Assembly: GCF_002149925.1 (NCBI RefSeq)
Contig: NZ_MSLT01000012.1
Span: 1,054,001-1,118,000, forward strand
From: Thioflexithrix psekupsensis
Lineage (GTDB): Bacteria > Pseudomonadota > Gammaproteobacteria > Beggiatoales > Beggiatoaceae
DNA length: 64,000 nucleotides
Direction of reading: 5' to 3'
Positions 8,940 to 17,491 of this stretch are shown piece after piece. Position numbers and translations under genes: made by a program. The notes under the pieces are model-generated. The model worked only from the letters and a program-made list of their open reading frames with translations. It did not search any database and had not been told where the DNA came from. Every line of letters starts with the position of its first letter. Within the stretch, counting starts at the first letter, position 1.

Positions 8940-9815
8940 CTACTTTTCATCTTTTTTATATAAAAGTTGAGTAATTTGTTCGGATACTAAACCAATCAGG
9001 AATATTAAAATAGCCGTGATAAACAATAATGCACCCATATTAGTAAAACGCCCGTCCGTACTGAAGGTATAACCGTAGTAAGATAAACCAAGAATAAAAA
9101 AACTTAAACTCAATGGGCCAAAAATTTTAAGCGGTGAATATAGCGTGCCAATTTTAAAAATAATAATCAAAAAACGTATCCCATCTTTCAATGGATTAAT
9201 GTGACTTTTACCGATTCGTTTGGGGGCTTTAATCTCCACATAAGCCACAGAATAACCCGCACGAAAAAAAGCCATCGTGATTGTAGTAGGATAAGAAAAA
9301 CTATTGGGCAATAAACTCATAAATTCTCTAAACCGTTGGGCTTTCACGGCGCGAAAACCTGAGGTTAAATCTGCAATGGAGTGTCCAACCATCGAACTGG
9401 CTAAACGGTTATAAAAACCATTGGCCAGAGAACGTCCTAAACTGGCTTGAGAAGCCCGATCTCGTGCGCCAACCACCATATCATGCCCGCTGTCCATTAG
9501 CAGAGCCAGTAAACGCGCCACATCTTGGGGTTGATGCTGGCCGTCAGCGTCCATAAACACCAAAATGTCGCCTGTTGCGGCTCTGGCACCGGTTTTGATT
9601 GCCGCTCCGTTGCCCATGCGGTAGGCATGTCGAATCACCGTCACTTGTGCGGCGTGCGCCACTGCCACCGAATCATCCGAAGAACCATCATCAACCACAA
9701 TAATTTCTGCTTCAGGCTGATGATGCCGCAAAGCAGGCAAGAGGATTTTTAAACTTTCCGCTTCGTTTAAACAGGGTAAAATAATACTTAACGTATGGGT
9801 TATTGGGGTCATCAT
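8940..9815 (-). CDS. Family 2 glycosyltransferase (DPM1/ArnC-like) with two membrane helices
   Basis: This 291-residue protein has a GT-A domain: ILPCLNEAESL near the N terminus, the nucleotide-sugar binding DDGSSDDS at 42-49 and the metal-binding DADGQH at 89-94. The TSGFRAVK segment of the polyprenyl-phosphate glycosyltransferase group follows. Two C-terminal hydrophobic helices (about 228-250 and 258-280) anchor it in the membrane. Such enzymes usually load a sugar on undecaprenyl or dolichyl phosphate for surface glycan or glycoprotein synthesis. The acceptor and sugar cannot be told from sequence. It stands alone between yfiR and the porin gene. Confidence 0.85.
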   Translation of the reverse strand: MMTPITHTLSIILPCLNEAESLKILLPALRHHQPEAEIIVVDDGSSDDSVAVAHAAQVTVIRHAYRMGNGAAIKTGARAATGDILVFMDADGQHQPQDVARLLALLMDSGHDMVVGARDRASQASLGRSLANGFYNRLASSMVGHSIADLTSGFRAVKAQRFREFMSLLPNSFSYPTTITMAFFRAGYSVAYVEIKAPKRIGKSHINPLKDGIRFLIIIFKIGTLYSPLKIFGPLSLSFFILGLSYYGYTFSTDGRFTNMGALLFITAILIFLIGLVSEQITQLLYKKDEK

Positions 9816-10300
9816 TTAGGTGTTCGCCACACAAAAAATTGGAATCTTGGAATCATTGAGATCAAGCATAGCAACACATCTGTAAACGTCGCTATTCCAC
9901 GCTTCGCTGATGATCATAGCATTATCACATGCAAAGCAACACCAAATCCCATTTATCCAACGGCATTACGATGCAGCAACCACGCGAATTTACGGTATAA
10001 GATAGGGATATTATGTCAGAAAACGCGCCCAACGGGATCGGTTTTGACGAAAGAACGACTCTCAAAGATGAGAAACGTGGATATAAAAGTTTTACAACAA
10101 AATGACAGGTAAAAAAATGGGCGTGTCCGCTACACAGTTTTGGAGTTTTGGAGACACTCTCGTGCTTGGACAACGCCCTAAAATACTACATGCTACACAT
10201 CATATACGCCGTGCAGTGTGCCATTGTTTATTTTCAGGTTGATGACAAACCCATGTTAAATCAATGACAAACGCATTTGTGTCAGGCGATAGCGGATAAA
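9816..10300. other. 485-bp region without a supported gene
   Basis: This space lies upstream of the glycosyltransferase and downstream of the porin gene. A TATGAT hexamer on the minus strand (9913-9918) is a possible -10 for the glycosyltransferase, with only a weak -35. Near the porin stop there are repeated TGACAAAC words and an imperfect hairpin (TGACAAAC...TTTGTGTCA, about 10262-10285) that could help end the porin transcript. Short open frames here look random. Confidence 0.35.
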
Positions 10301-11437
10301 TTAGAATTTAACTCGTGCGCCGCCCATGACAATGAAAATGTCTTCGGGGTTTACGCCGTTGTCACGATCTAACTCAAAACCTTGATAGTGCAGGAATAAT
10401 TCCGTGCTGGCTGCATCAATATTTTGTACCAATGACGCACCATAGGTTTTGTAAGTATCGCCTTGTGCGGCTAAATCTAAAGTTTCACCGTATTCAACAG
10501 ATACCGCTGTTTTACCCAATGGCAACGCACTGAATTGATAGCCTAATTTACCCCAGTAATTCACTGGCTCATCACGCTCTCTGTCGTCTTCTAACGTGTC
10601 TTTCAACGTATCGGTTAAGTCGCTCAACTTTTTGAAATCGGTTGTGCCAGCACTCAATGTCAGGTTCAAACCAAAATCAAACAACGCAGAAATTGAGCCG
10701 TTAAATTGACTTTCGGCACCTGGCAACTTACTGGGTGGCGCGTCAGCAAAATCTGCATACGCTACCGCGCCTGCTAACTTCATGAAACCAAAGTCATTGT
10801 CATAACGCAATGCCACGTCATACTGTTCCGCAGTCACTGCTGAAGCCGATAACATGAAACCTGCTAATTTAGGTGTGTCATAACGGACACGGTCATTACG
10901 TCCTAAACCGTCAAAATAGGTTGTAACACTACCGATAGTAAACTTATCACCCAACTTGCTGCCATCTGCCGCACGCCAATGTAACGCGCCACCAGTGCCG
11001 CTTGTGTCAGCGTAAGAAGCCACCGCAGTCCCTGATAAATCCACTTCTGAGGTGGCTTTAGAGGCGGTGTCCCCTTGACCTAACCACAATGTCCCCATTT
11101 TCTTACTCATAAAGTAAGTTTCTAATTTACGTTCTCTAAAAGCATTGTGATTGGGATAAGTACCCATTGATACTTCATTACTGGCTTGAGATTGTTGTTC
11201 AACCTCGAATTGCGCGCCGACGGTGACATCGTCGTTTAAGGGATGACGCGCATCAATAATAATACGGGTAGAAGAATTGTCGTTGTCAACAAAGAAAGTT
11301 TCGCTGTCTACGCCATCATCGGCATACATGATCGCACGGTTGACATGACCTTTTAATGTCACATCTGCCGCCGCCCAAGGGGAAACCGCCACCAATACAG
11401 AGGCACAAGCGATTGTCAGAGCTTTTCTATGAAACAT
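10301..11437 (-). CDS. Outer-membrane porin
   Basis: This 378-residue protein has a clear signal peptide (MFHRKALTIACASVLVAVSP, cleavage predicted after WAAA at residue 24) and then repeated amphipathic beta strands of the general trimeric porin type: DVTLKGHVNRAIMY, STRIIIDARHPL, VTVGAQFEVE. The last residue is Phe (GGARVKF), the usual outer-membrane assembly signal. It would form a diffusion channel in the outer membrane; the solute is unknown. I chose ATG 11437 because GAGG lies six bases before it and the signal peptide starts there. The longer in-frame start adds 22 residues without a ribosome site. A Pho-box-like repeat about 125 bp upstream suggests phosphate-starvation control. Confidence 0.82.
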   Translation of the reverse strand: MFHRKALTIACASVLVAVSPWAAADVTLKGHVNRAIMYADDGVDSETFFVDNDNSSTRIIIDARHPLNDDVTVGAQFEVEQQSQASNEVSMGTYPNHNAFRERKLETYFMSKKMGTLWLGQGDTASKATSEVDLSGTAVASYADTSGTGGALHWRAADGSKLGDKFTIGSVTTYFDGLGRNDRVRYDTPKLAGFMLSASAVTAEQYDVALRYDNDFGFMKLAGAVAYADFADAPPSKLPGAESQFNGSISALFDFGLNLTLSAGTTDFKKLSDLTDTLKDTLEDDRERDEPVNYWGKLGYQFSALPLGKTAVSVEYGETLDLAAQGDTYKTYGASLVQNIDAASTELFLHYQGFELDRDNGVNPEDIFIVMGGARVKF

Positions 11438-11791
11438 AATTTTCCTCGCAAAATATTCAGGGTTAATTTCAAAACAGATTAAATCAGTTAAAAAACGAAG
11501 CACTCACGTGCTGTCGCAAACAATACAACAATTGTCGCTTTAAAGATACACTTTACAACAGCTTTGTGACCAATTTGTGACCCATCGCCCTTGTTGTATT
11601 TCTGCAACGGTCAAAGAGACTCACCGCACAACTTACCAATCAGACCCAAACCATTATAGATGATATTCACCGCATTGGGGAAAATTGATGTGGACTTTTT
11701 ATCAACTGTGACATAAAAACAACAACTTTTTTACCACACCTCCACTCACTGTGGCAAAGTACAACCGCATTCGTGTGAAGTCAACTAAAAA
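11438..11791. other. 354-bp porin upstream region
   Basis: No gene here. It holds the Pho-box-like repeat at 11561-11581, a TATCTT on the minus strand (11541-11546) usable as a -10, and a further isolated TGTGAC word at 11707-11712. Confidence 0.5.
11561..11584 (-). promoter_or_regulatory. Pho-box-like tandem repeat upstream of the porin gene
   Basis: On the minus strand two copies of GTCACAAA recur with an 11-bp period (complement TTTGTGAC at 11563-11570 and 11574-11581). Aligned to the PhoB consensus CTGTCATAAAWCTGTCAT, the site keeps both GTCA cores and the A/T spacer; by eye 15 of 21 bases match. A TATCTT lies about 14 bp further toward the gene. PhoB control is an inference from this spacing and from the porin downstream. 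Confidence 0.45.
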
Positions 11792-12958
11792 TTACGATAA
11801 AACACGCGCATAGAGACGATCAATCGCCAGGGCAACAGCTTCTATCGTGAGATGTTGTGCAAATCGCTGCTGTGCGTGTAGGGCTAGAGATCGCTTTTGG
11901 TTGGGATTGTGCCACAACATGCGCAACTGTTGAACCAAAGCCACCACATCATTGGGCGGCACTAATAAGCCAGTATGTGGATGGTCAATAATCCAATTCA
12001 CGCCCGCTCCTGGAATTGCGCTGGCCACAATTGCACATTGATAACGCATGGCTTCCAACAAAACCATGCCAAAGGCTTCCGTTCTTTCTAAAGACGGCAA
12101 ACAAAATACGTCACAAGTGCTAAATAATCCCGCTAATTGTTGCTCGTCAATAAATCCTAATAATTTTACTCTATTTTGCAAATTTAAATGCTGAATGAGA
12201 TCAGTTAAAGTTTGTCGTTGTTCTCCTTCGCCGACAATATTTAATTGGGCTTGGGGAATTTCGGCTAAAGCTCGAATTAAAACGTCATGCCCTTTGTAAT
12301 AACTTAATCTTCCTACCGTCAATAAACGAAACGGATAATGATTATCCCAGTTAGATGTCGCCCATTGTAAAATATGATTTGTGGGTTTAGGTAAACGATC
12401 TAAGGCAATGCCCAGTGGAATGACCTGTGTTTTATCTTGCCACTGTTTTAAAGCCAAACTGCTTTGTAAATAAGGAGTTGAAGTGGCAATAATGGCTTTT
12501 GCTTGTTTTAATAAAGCCTGTTCAAACGGACGATATAAGCGATAAGCCAACATTAAACGATCATCATGCACCGATGTGACATCAGAATGCCAATGAATCA
12601 CTGTTGGAATTTGTCGAATGGTGGGGAAAAATAATCCCCAAAAAGCAGAAGTATTGGGTAAATGTAAATGCAATAAATCAGGTTGAAAATCTTGTATAAT
12701 TTTACGCCACCAAAACGGAAATTGAGGGCTAATTGGTGCATATAACAAACGCCCATAACTGGGACAACGAAAAATCGCAGGATAATTTTTATCCATCGCC
12801 ACCGAGGTAAAAAAACGGGATAGATTCGCATGATGATCATGCACTAAGGCCATAACGGTATGATTTTTTTGTTGCAACGGTAATAAATCGGCTAAAAAAT
12901 GCTCTATTCCTCCCGCAAATGGAGGATAATATTTTCCTATATGTAAAATTTTTGCCAT
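11792..12958 (-). CDS. Family 4 glycosyltransferase at the end of the pilus operon
   Basis: This 388-residue protein is a GT-B fold retaining glycosyltransferase. It has the N-terminal PPFAGGIE loop (12-19), the C-terminal Rossmann start VGRLSYYKG (215-223) and the EX7E catalytic motif E294-E302 within ERTEAFGMVLLEAM. It starts 8 bp after the upstream pseudopilin gene, so it is translated from the same transcript as the MSHA-like operon. A role in glycosylating pilins or another surface polymer would fit but is not shown by the sequence. No strong ribosome site precedes the ATG, consistent with coupling to the gene before it. Confidence 0.85.
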   Translation of the reverse strand: MAKILHIGKYYPPFAGGIEHFLADLLPLQQKNHTVMALVHDHHANLSRFFTSVAMDKNYPAIFRCPSYGRLLYAPISPQFPFWWRKIIQDFQPDLLHLHLPNTSAFWGLFFPTIRQIPTVIHWHSDVTSVHDDRLMLAYRLYRPFEQALLKQAKAIIATSTPYLQSSLALKQWQDKTQVIPLGIALDRLPKPTNHILQWATSNWDNHYPFRLLTVGRLSYYKGHDVLIRALAEIPQAQLNIVGEGEQRQTLTDLIQHLNLQNRVKLLGFIDEQQLAGLFSTCDVFCLPSLERTEAFGMVLLEAMRYQCAIVASAIPGAGVNWIIDHPHTGLLVPPNDVVALVQQLRMLWHNPNQKRSLALHAQQRFAQHLTIEAVALAIDRLYARVLS

Positions 12959-12966
12959 TTTAATGG

Positions 12967-13806
12967 TTATTTATTGTTGATAAAATAAAACTGATTATTT
13001 TTTGCCAAATAACTGAATAATATTTGTGGTGAAATCCATTGAACTAAATCATCAAAAGTACTGACATCAGCCCCCATATAAAAACGAGTATCCGTATTGG
13101 CTTTAAGATAATATTTTGATCCGGATATGGCAGAATGAACGCCATAATTTACAGCCTCAAATGATCCTGTTGTGGGAGTTTGTATCCAATTTTTTCCTAG
13201 TGAGAAAATGACGACCGTAGCAGCGGTGGCTGAACAATTGTTTTGCGCGTCGCAAATTTGCAAATTAGGCATGAAATCAGATAAATTTTTAGTGGAACAA
13301 AGAGTTACATTAAAAGTAGGGCAGTCAGATTTTTTTTCAATCATGGCTTGACGCAATGTTGCAAAAGCAAAAGGACTCGTGTAAATCCAAGTGTCACATA
13401 GACAACTGGTATCGCCGCGATTAGACACACTATAACGATAAGGATTACCCCAAACATCCTCCATCAATCCAGAATCTGAATTAGCCATTAAACCCAAAGC
13501 AGCATGAGGTACAAAACCATGTGAAGTCGGTGTTGTTTCGTGTGGCATTCGACAAATATGGCTATTTGCACCCCGCGAATGTTCATTACCTCCGCTGCTC
13601 AAACTGGCTGGGCAAGGAAAATGGCCGTTAATTAAATAATAGCCCAATAAAGCCTCACGAATTTGTTTTAATTCTGTTTGTACTTGTTGGCGTTGACTCG
13701 CTTCGCGTTGCGCAGCCAATGGCATCAATAAAGCACCTGTTAATAATCCAATAATTAATATCACCATTGCCAATTCAACTAGAGTAAAACCTATTTGTTG
13801 TTTCAT
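12967..13806 (-). CDS. Type IV pilin-like (pseudopilin) protein, PCP-motif family
   Basis: This 279-residue protein has a class III prepilin signal: MKQQIG, cleaved before F7, with the invariant Glu at mature position 5 (FTLVE), then a hydrophobic helix. It would be a minor pilin or pseudopilin exported and assembled by the machine encoded upstream. After the N-terminal helix come EALLG at 51-55 and PCP at 64-66, shared with the next two upstream genes. The body is Ser/Thr/Asn-rich with several Cys (CPTFNVTLC, CDAQNNC). It begins 19 bp after the preceding pseudopilin gene. It is longer than typical minor pilins (150-200 residues) and I cannot name an exact MSHA counterpart. Confidence 0.75.
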   Translation of the reverse strand: MKQQIGFTLVELAMVILIIGLLTGALLMPLAAQREASQRQQVQTELKQIREALLGYYLINGHFPCPASLSSGGNEHSRGANSHICRMPHETTPTSHGFVPHAALGLMANSDSGLMEDVWGNPYRYSVSNRGDTSCLCDTWIYTSPFAFATLRQAMIEKKSDCPTFNVTLCSTKNLSDFMPNLQICDAQNNCSATAATVVIFSLGKNWIQTPTTGSFEAVNYGVHSAISGSKYYLKANTDTRFYMGADVSTFDDLVQWISPQILFSYLAKNNQFYFINNK

Positions 13807-13825
13807 TTTTTTTACTCCTATTTAA

Positions 13826-14698
13826 TTAAAAACCATTCGATATGCGATGATATAAAACGGTTGGAGAAATCCATACCATTAAATCATCAAATCGATATTT
13901 AGAATCCACATGGTTATAAGTGCCAGTGATAAAAACATCACGCTCTCGACAAAGCGGTAAATCAGGAAATTCTTCAGTGATTTCTCGACTTAAATTAACC
14001 CATTCTAAAGGGTAATTTATTCTGGTTTGGGTATCTACTGTAAATTTCCCTTGAGAAAAAACAACCGCGACAGCTTCTTTTGTTAAAAGAAACTGTTCAT
14101 TTAATAGCAAATTAGCGGGATTATTATCGCAGGTGGTACAATCAAAAATTTTTAATCCTGGATGCTCACAACTTGTTTTTGTTTTTAAAACTTGACAATT
14201 ATTTCCTGAAAAAATAGGTTGATTAATGGTTAAAGCATTGGGTTTTGTTAAACGATCACAAGCGGGATCATTTTGATAAATGCCATATAAATAAGGTTGT
14301 CCCCAGGGGTCTAACATTAATGCTTGTGGAGAAAAACGATTAGGCGCATCCCAGAAATTTATGATATTTCCAACAGGAGTATCCACATTAATTAAGCCTA
14401 ATGTAGAAGCGGGTAAAAAACCGATAGGACGATTGCAATCCGCATCACTGGGTGGATTAGGCAATTCTCTCCCCGCAGAAAGACTCACGGCAGGACAAGG
14501 CAAACGTTTATGAATCACCGCAAAACCCAATAATGCTTCTCGAATTTCTTTTAATTCAGACATTGCTTGGGCGCGTTTTCTATTCTCAACCACAACAGAT
14601 AAAGTCGGTAATAAACCAGATAATATCAACCCAATGACCAATAATAAAATAGCCATTTCTAATAAGGTAAAACCTAAAGAAAAATTTATTCTGGACAT
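13826..14698 (-). CDS. Type IV pilin-like (pseudopilin) protein, PCP-motif family
   Basis: This 290-residue protein carries a prepilin signal, MSRINFSLG, cleaved before F10, with Glu at mature position 5 (FTLLE) and a long hydrophobic helix. EALLG at 54-58 and PCP at 67-69 mark it as a paralogue of its two neighbours. Cys pairs (CDRLTK, CQVLKTKTSC, CTTC) suggest disulphides in the globular part. I placed the start at ATG 14698 because it gives a compact prepilin leader and an AGG precedes it. The longer frame adds 14 residues with basic and Trp content that do not suit a leader. It overlaps the upstream gene by 13 bp, which indicates translational coupling. Confidence 0.75.
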   Translation of the reverse strand: MSRINFSLGFTLLEMAILLLVIGLILSGLLPTLSVVVENRKRAQAMSELKEIREALLGFAVIHKRLPCPAVSLSAGRELPNPPSDADCNRPIGFLPASTLGLINVDTPVGNIINFWDAPNRFSPQALMLDPWGQPYLYGIYQNDPACDRLTKPNALTINQPIFSGNNCQVLKTKTSCEHPGLKIFDCTTCDNNPANLLLNEQFLLTKEAVAVVFSQGKFTVDTQTRINYPLEWVNLSREITEEFPDLPLCRERDVFITGTYNHVDSKYRFDDLMVWISPTVLYHRISNGF

Positions 14699-16305
14699 GG
14701 AATAACCTGCTCTTTTTCTAAATTTGTGCCACCAATACAAATGGCAAAATCATCTGTAAGTTCTCGATTGGTTATTTTATGGATAAAGCTGGAGTCAGTG
14801 TCTGCATTTGCTGCATCTAAGTAATAAGTCAATTGTTCCTTAGTGGTTTTATCGGGATAATCCAACCGTAATTGCTGTGGTTCGCGCTTTCCTGCAAATA
14901 AAATAACCGCGGCATATTCTAATCCATTAACGGTTAAACAATTGCTATTGCAAATGGGCATGGTTAAAGCGGGAGTGATTGCATTATTAATTTGATAAGG
15001 TGCAGAAACTTGGTAGAATAAATGATCTTTCCAATTTTGCCATAAACGAGCGATGATTTCGATAGATTTATTTTTATTTAATAAGCAATCATCTTTATTA
15101 GTGCCGTCGCATTTTATTAACTCGCTATTTTTGATAATATTATCATTAGGGCATTGGGATAAATTACTGCCTAATTGAGATAAATCACAAGAAAAATAAT
15201 AATAAGGTTTATCAGGTAATGGTGGCGTAATTTTTTTTAGCAATAAAGCGTCTTGAGTAATAGAAAGCGGAGCCAAATCTTGCTTACTTTTTTCTAATAA
15301 ATTCGGTAACCGTCCCAATGAAGTTAAACCACTATTATCTTCATATTTTTCATCCAAACGATAATCTGTTACATTCACAGAAGCTGGCCAAGGCAATCGC
15401 TGATAATTTCTCCCATAATTCGCTACACAATGCCCCACGACTTGAGTCAAACATTGCAATTGCTGAACAAAATCTTGACGACGACTGATTGCCTCCCATA
15501 ATTCTTCTTGAGTAATGTAAATAATGCTGTCATTAATCACTGAATTATAAGGCTGGGAATTAATGATATTTTCAACAGCATTTTTATCTATATCTAAACT
15601 TCCATAAGTAAAAGTTTTTTCACCAATTATATTATTTTCCAATTCAAGATAATGACTCGTTGTATAATTTCCGCCACAAATCTTAGTTTTATCGGGATCA
15701 CTGGGTGGTTTTCTATCCTGCCCAGATAAACGTTTGCCCGGCGCAATAATCGCCGCAATAGGGCGTTGGGGATCAAACGGGGGACTTGTAGTGACCAGCG
15801 TCCCTACTACGTGACTTGTACCACCCAAATCGTCACCTATTTGAAATACAAAACGCCCCGCACTGTCCCAATTCAACAGATCAGCACGTGGAGAAACCTT
15901 ATAATTTCCCGAAACAGCGTACCACAAACACTCCCCCGCCCCGTCACGCAAGGGTGTAATCCCTAAAGTGCGCCACGGTAAACGTCCTACTTTATTGCGT
16001 TCCGTCCCCCCACAATTGCCATCTTGCTCTCCCTCTAAGATTGCGCCTGTATTGTAATCAGGACAAGGCAAAAAGCCATAATAACCCGATAAAATACCAT
16101 CGCTATTAAATTGTCGATCATAACTTGCCGCATAACCTAATAAAGCTTCTTTTGCCTCTGCCAATGCGATTGCAGTTTGCATGTGTTGACTGGTTTGATA
16201 TTGTCTTTTATTAAGATTTAATAATAGCCAAGATAACCCACCAACTAATGCCAGTGTAAGAATTATAATTAAAGCCAATCCTGTTTGTTTTCGATATAAT
16301 TTCAT
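14686..16305 (-). CDS. PilX/MshP-like large minor pilin, PCP-motif family
   Basis: This 539-residue protein begins MKLYRKQTG followed by LALIIIL, a PilX-like N terminus without the Glu at mature position 5. It has EALLG at 53-57 and PCP at 80-82. A second related segment occurs around residues 290-310 (HCVANYGRNYQRLPWP), as if the globular region were internally duplicated. Many Cys residues suggest disulphides. It starts with a TAATG overlap on the PilP/MshK-like gene, so it belongs to the same operon. A cleavable prepilin leader is less certain than in the two downstream genes. Function is inferred only from context: a large minor pilin or tip protein of the MSHA-like machine. Confidence 0.65.
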   Translation of the reverse strand: MKLYRKQTGLALIIILTLALVGGLSWLLLNLNKRQYQTSQHMQTAIALAEAKEALLGYAASYDRQFNSDGILSGYYGFLPCPDYNTGAILEGEQDGNCGGTERNKVGRLPWRTLGITPLRDGAGECLWYAVSGNYKVSPRADLLNWDSAGRFVFQIGDDLGGTSHVVGTLVTTSPPFDPQRPIAAIIAPGKRLSGQDRKPPSDPDKTKICGGNYTTSHYLELENNIIGEKTFTYGSLDIDKNAVENIINSQPYNSVINDSIIYITQEELWEAISRRQDFVQQLQCLTQVVGHCVANYGRNYQRLPWPASVNVTDYRLDEKYEDNSGLTSLGRLPNLLEKSKQDLAPLSITQDALLLKKITPPLPDKPYYYFSCDLSQLGSNLSQCPNDNIIKNSELIKCDGTNKDDCLLNKNKSIEIIARLWQNWKDHLFYQVSAPYQINNAITPALTMPICNSNCLTVNGLEYAAVILFAGKREPQQLRLDYPDKTTKEQLTYYLDAANADTDSSFIHKITNRELTDDFAICIGGTNLEKEQVIPCPE

Positions 16306-16760
16306 TAATAATTTTCCAAAACAATTTCACCCGTTTCTGTAGCCATTAAATGTTGACCAGGATTTAATAATAATTCTTCTTCAAATCCATCAATAAAAAC
16401 AGGAACAGCATATTCTTTTAAGCGTTCAGCGTAAATGGTGAAACCTTCGCCATAATAATTTTTTTCAATCAACATATTATTCACCAACAATAGCGGCACA
16501 TAAGCAGAACGCAACACAATACCTTGATAATGAATATCAGGAAGTGGAATAATTTCTGGTTCCAATTCAACCGATTCTTCTTCTACGGGCGGAGGTGGAG
16601 GCGGCGGCGGAGCATATAAATTTCTTTCAATTTGTTGTCGCTGTTGTGGCGTGGTAAATAAGCGCAATAATGGTTCATTATTCTCTTTTACTTGTGCCAA
16701 TAAAAACGCTGGCTGTAATAATAAATAAGCCGCTAAATAATAAAAAATAACCCGACACAT
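16305..16760 (-). CDS. MshK/PilP-like accessory protein
   Basis: This 151-residue protein has an N-terminal signal peptide (CRVIFYYLAAYLLLQPAFLLA), then a proline run at 52-59 flanked by Glu/Val-rich sequence, then a compact beta-rich domain (IHYQGIVLRSAYVPLLLVNN, YGEGFTIYAERL, LNPGQHLMATETG). In type IV pilus and type II secretion systems, PilP/GspC/MshK-type proteins link the inner-membrane PilN/O-like complex to the secretin through such a homology region. The ATG follows the stop of the PilO-like gene immediately, and its own stop overlaps the next start (TAATG). The name is by position plus domain outline; similarity is too low to be sure. Confidence 0.55.
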   Translation of the reverse strand: MCRVIFYYLAAYLLLQPAFLLAQVKENNEPLLRLFTTPQQRQQIERNLYAPPPPPPPPVEEESVELEPEIIPLPDIHYQGIVLRSAYVPLLLVNNMLIEKNYYGEGFTIYAERLKEYAVPVFIDGFEEELLLNPGQHLMATETGEIVLENY

Positions 16761-17486
16761 TTAAGACATCGCCTCAGTTCTAGCAATAGTCCATTCAAAA
16801 TTACAATTGAGTTGTAAATTTGGCATATTTACTTTTTCTGGATCAATTTTTTCTTGCAAGCGATTTAATTGACATTGTTGTAACAACAATAAACCAATTA
16901 ATGGTATATTTTTAATATGTTGCAACAGGTCTAATACATAACCTTCGTGCATCAAATAAGCCTGCAAAGTTAATTTAGATTGATACACCACCAATTGATA
17001 ATCGCGATCATTAACTTTAATAGCCGTTTGTGATTTTAATTCAGGTTGACCGTAAGTAAAATTAAATTGTGGAATTCCTTTTTCACGTGGTTTTACCCAA
17101 AGATTAATTTGATTTTGTAAATTCAGCAAGGGTTCTTCCATGACAATTCGCCATGCAGCCATACCCAAATCTTTTGCTTGAAATTGATAAAAACCCATTT
17201 CTTTAAGGTGAAAAAATAATTTATCTTCTTGATTGTCCACTAAATCCCGCATTTCTTGTAAATCAAAATGTTTTTTCTCTAAAGTTGAAAACTCCAAATC
17301 AGAAGCAATTTTCTGTTTTTCTTTCACCAAAAAATAAGAAAAACTCCCCCCTAAACTCAGCATTGAAAGGCTAGCCAATAACAATAGCCATTGCAATGGT
17401 TGACGGAAAATCACCCAAAGCGTGGGTGTGGCAAGCCATTCAGAATCAACTGTGACATTTTTTGAGGCATTTTTAGAAGTGGCCAT
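16761..17486 (-). CDS. MshJ/PilO-like inner-membrane assembly protein
   Basis: This 241-residue protein has one TM helix at about 33-54 (WLLLLASLSMLSLGGSFSYF) after a 30-residue cytoplasmic tail. A helical stalk (KEKQKIASDLEFSTLEKKHF) and a ferredoxin-like periplasmic portion follow. This is the layout of PilO/GspM/MshJ, which form the inner-membrane alignment complex with a PilN-like partner. It lies 5 bp after the PilM/N-like gene and abuts the MshK-like gene. The segment YVLDLLQHIKNIPLIGLLLLQQ resembles the conserved part of MshJ. No exact family match can be claimed by eye. Confidence 0.6.
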   Translation of the reverse strand: MATSKNASKNVTVDSEWLATPTLWVIFRQPLQWLLLLASLSMLSLGGSFSYFLVKEKQKIASDLEFSTLEKKHFDLQEMRDLVDNQEDKLFFHLKEMGFYQFQAKDLGMAAWRIVMEEPLLNLQNQINLWVKPREKGIPQFNFTYGQPELKSQTAIKVNDRDYQLVVYQSKLTLQAYLMHEGYVLDLLQHIKNIPLIGLLLLQQCQLNRLQEKIDPEKVNMPNLQLNCNFEWTIARTEAMS

Positions 17487-17491
17487 AATTA

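Noticed and set aside
9925-10173. Minus-strand frame of 82 codons
   Set aside because: Random-looking composition, no ribosome site, no domain; it lies in an intergenic region.
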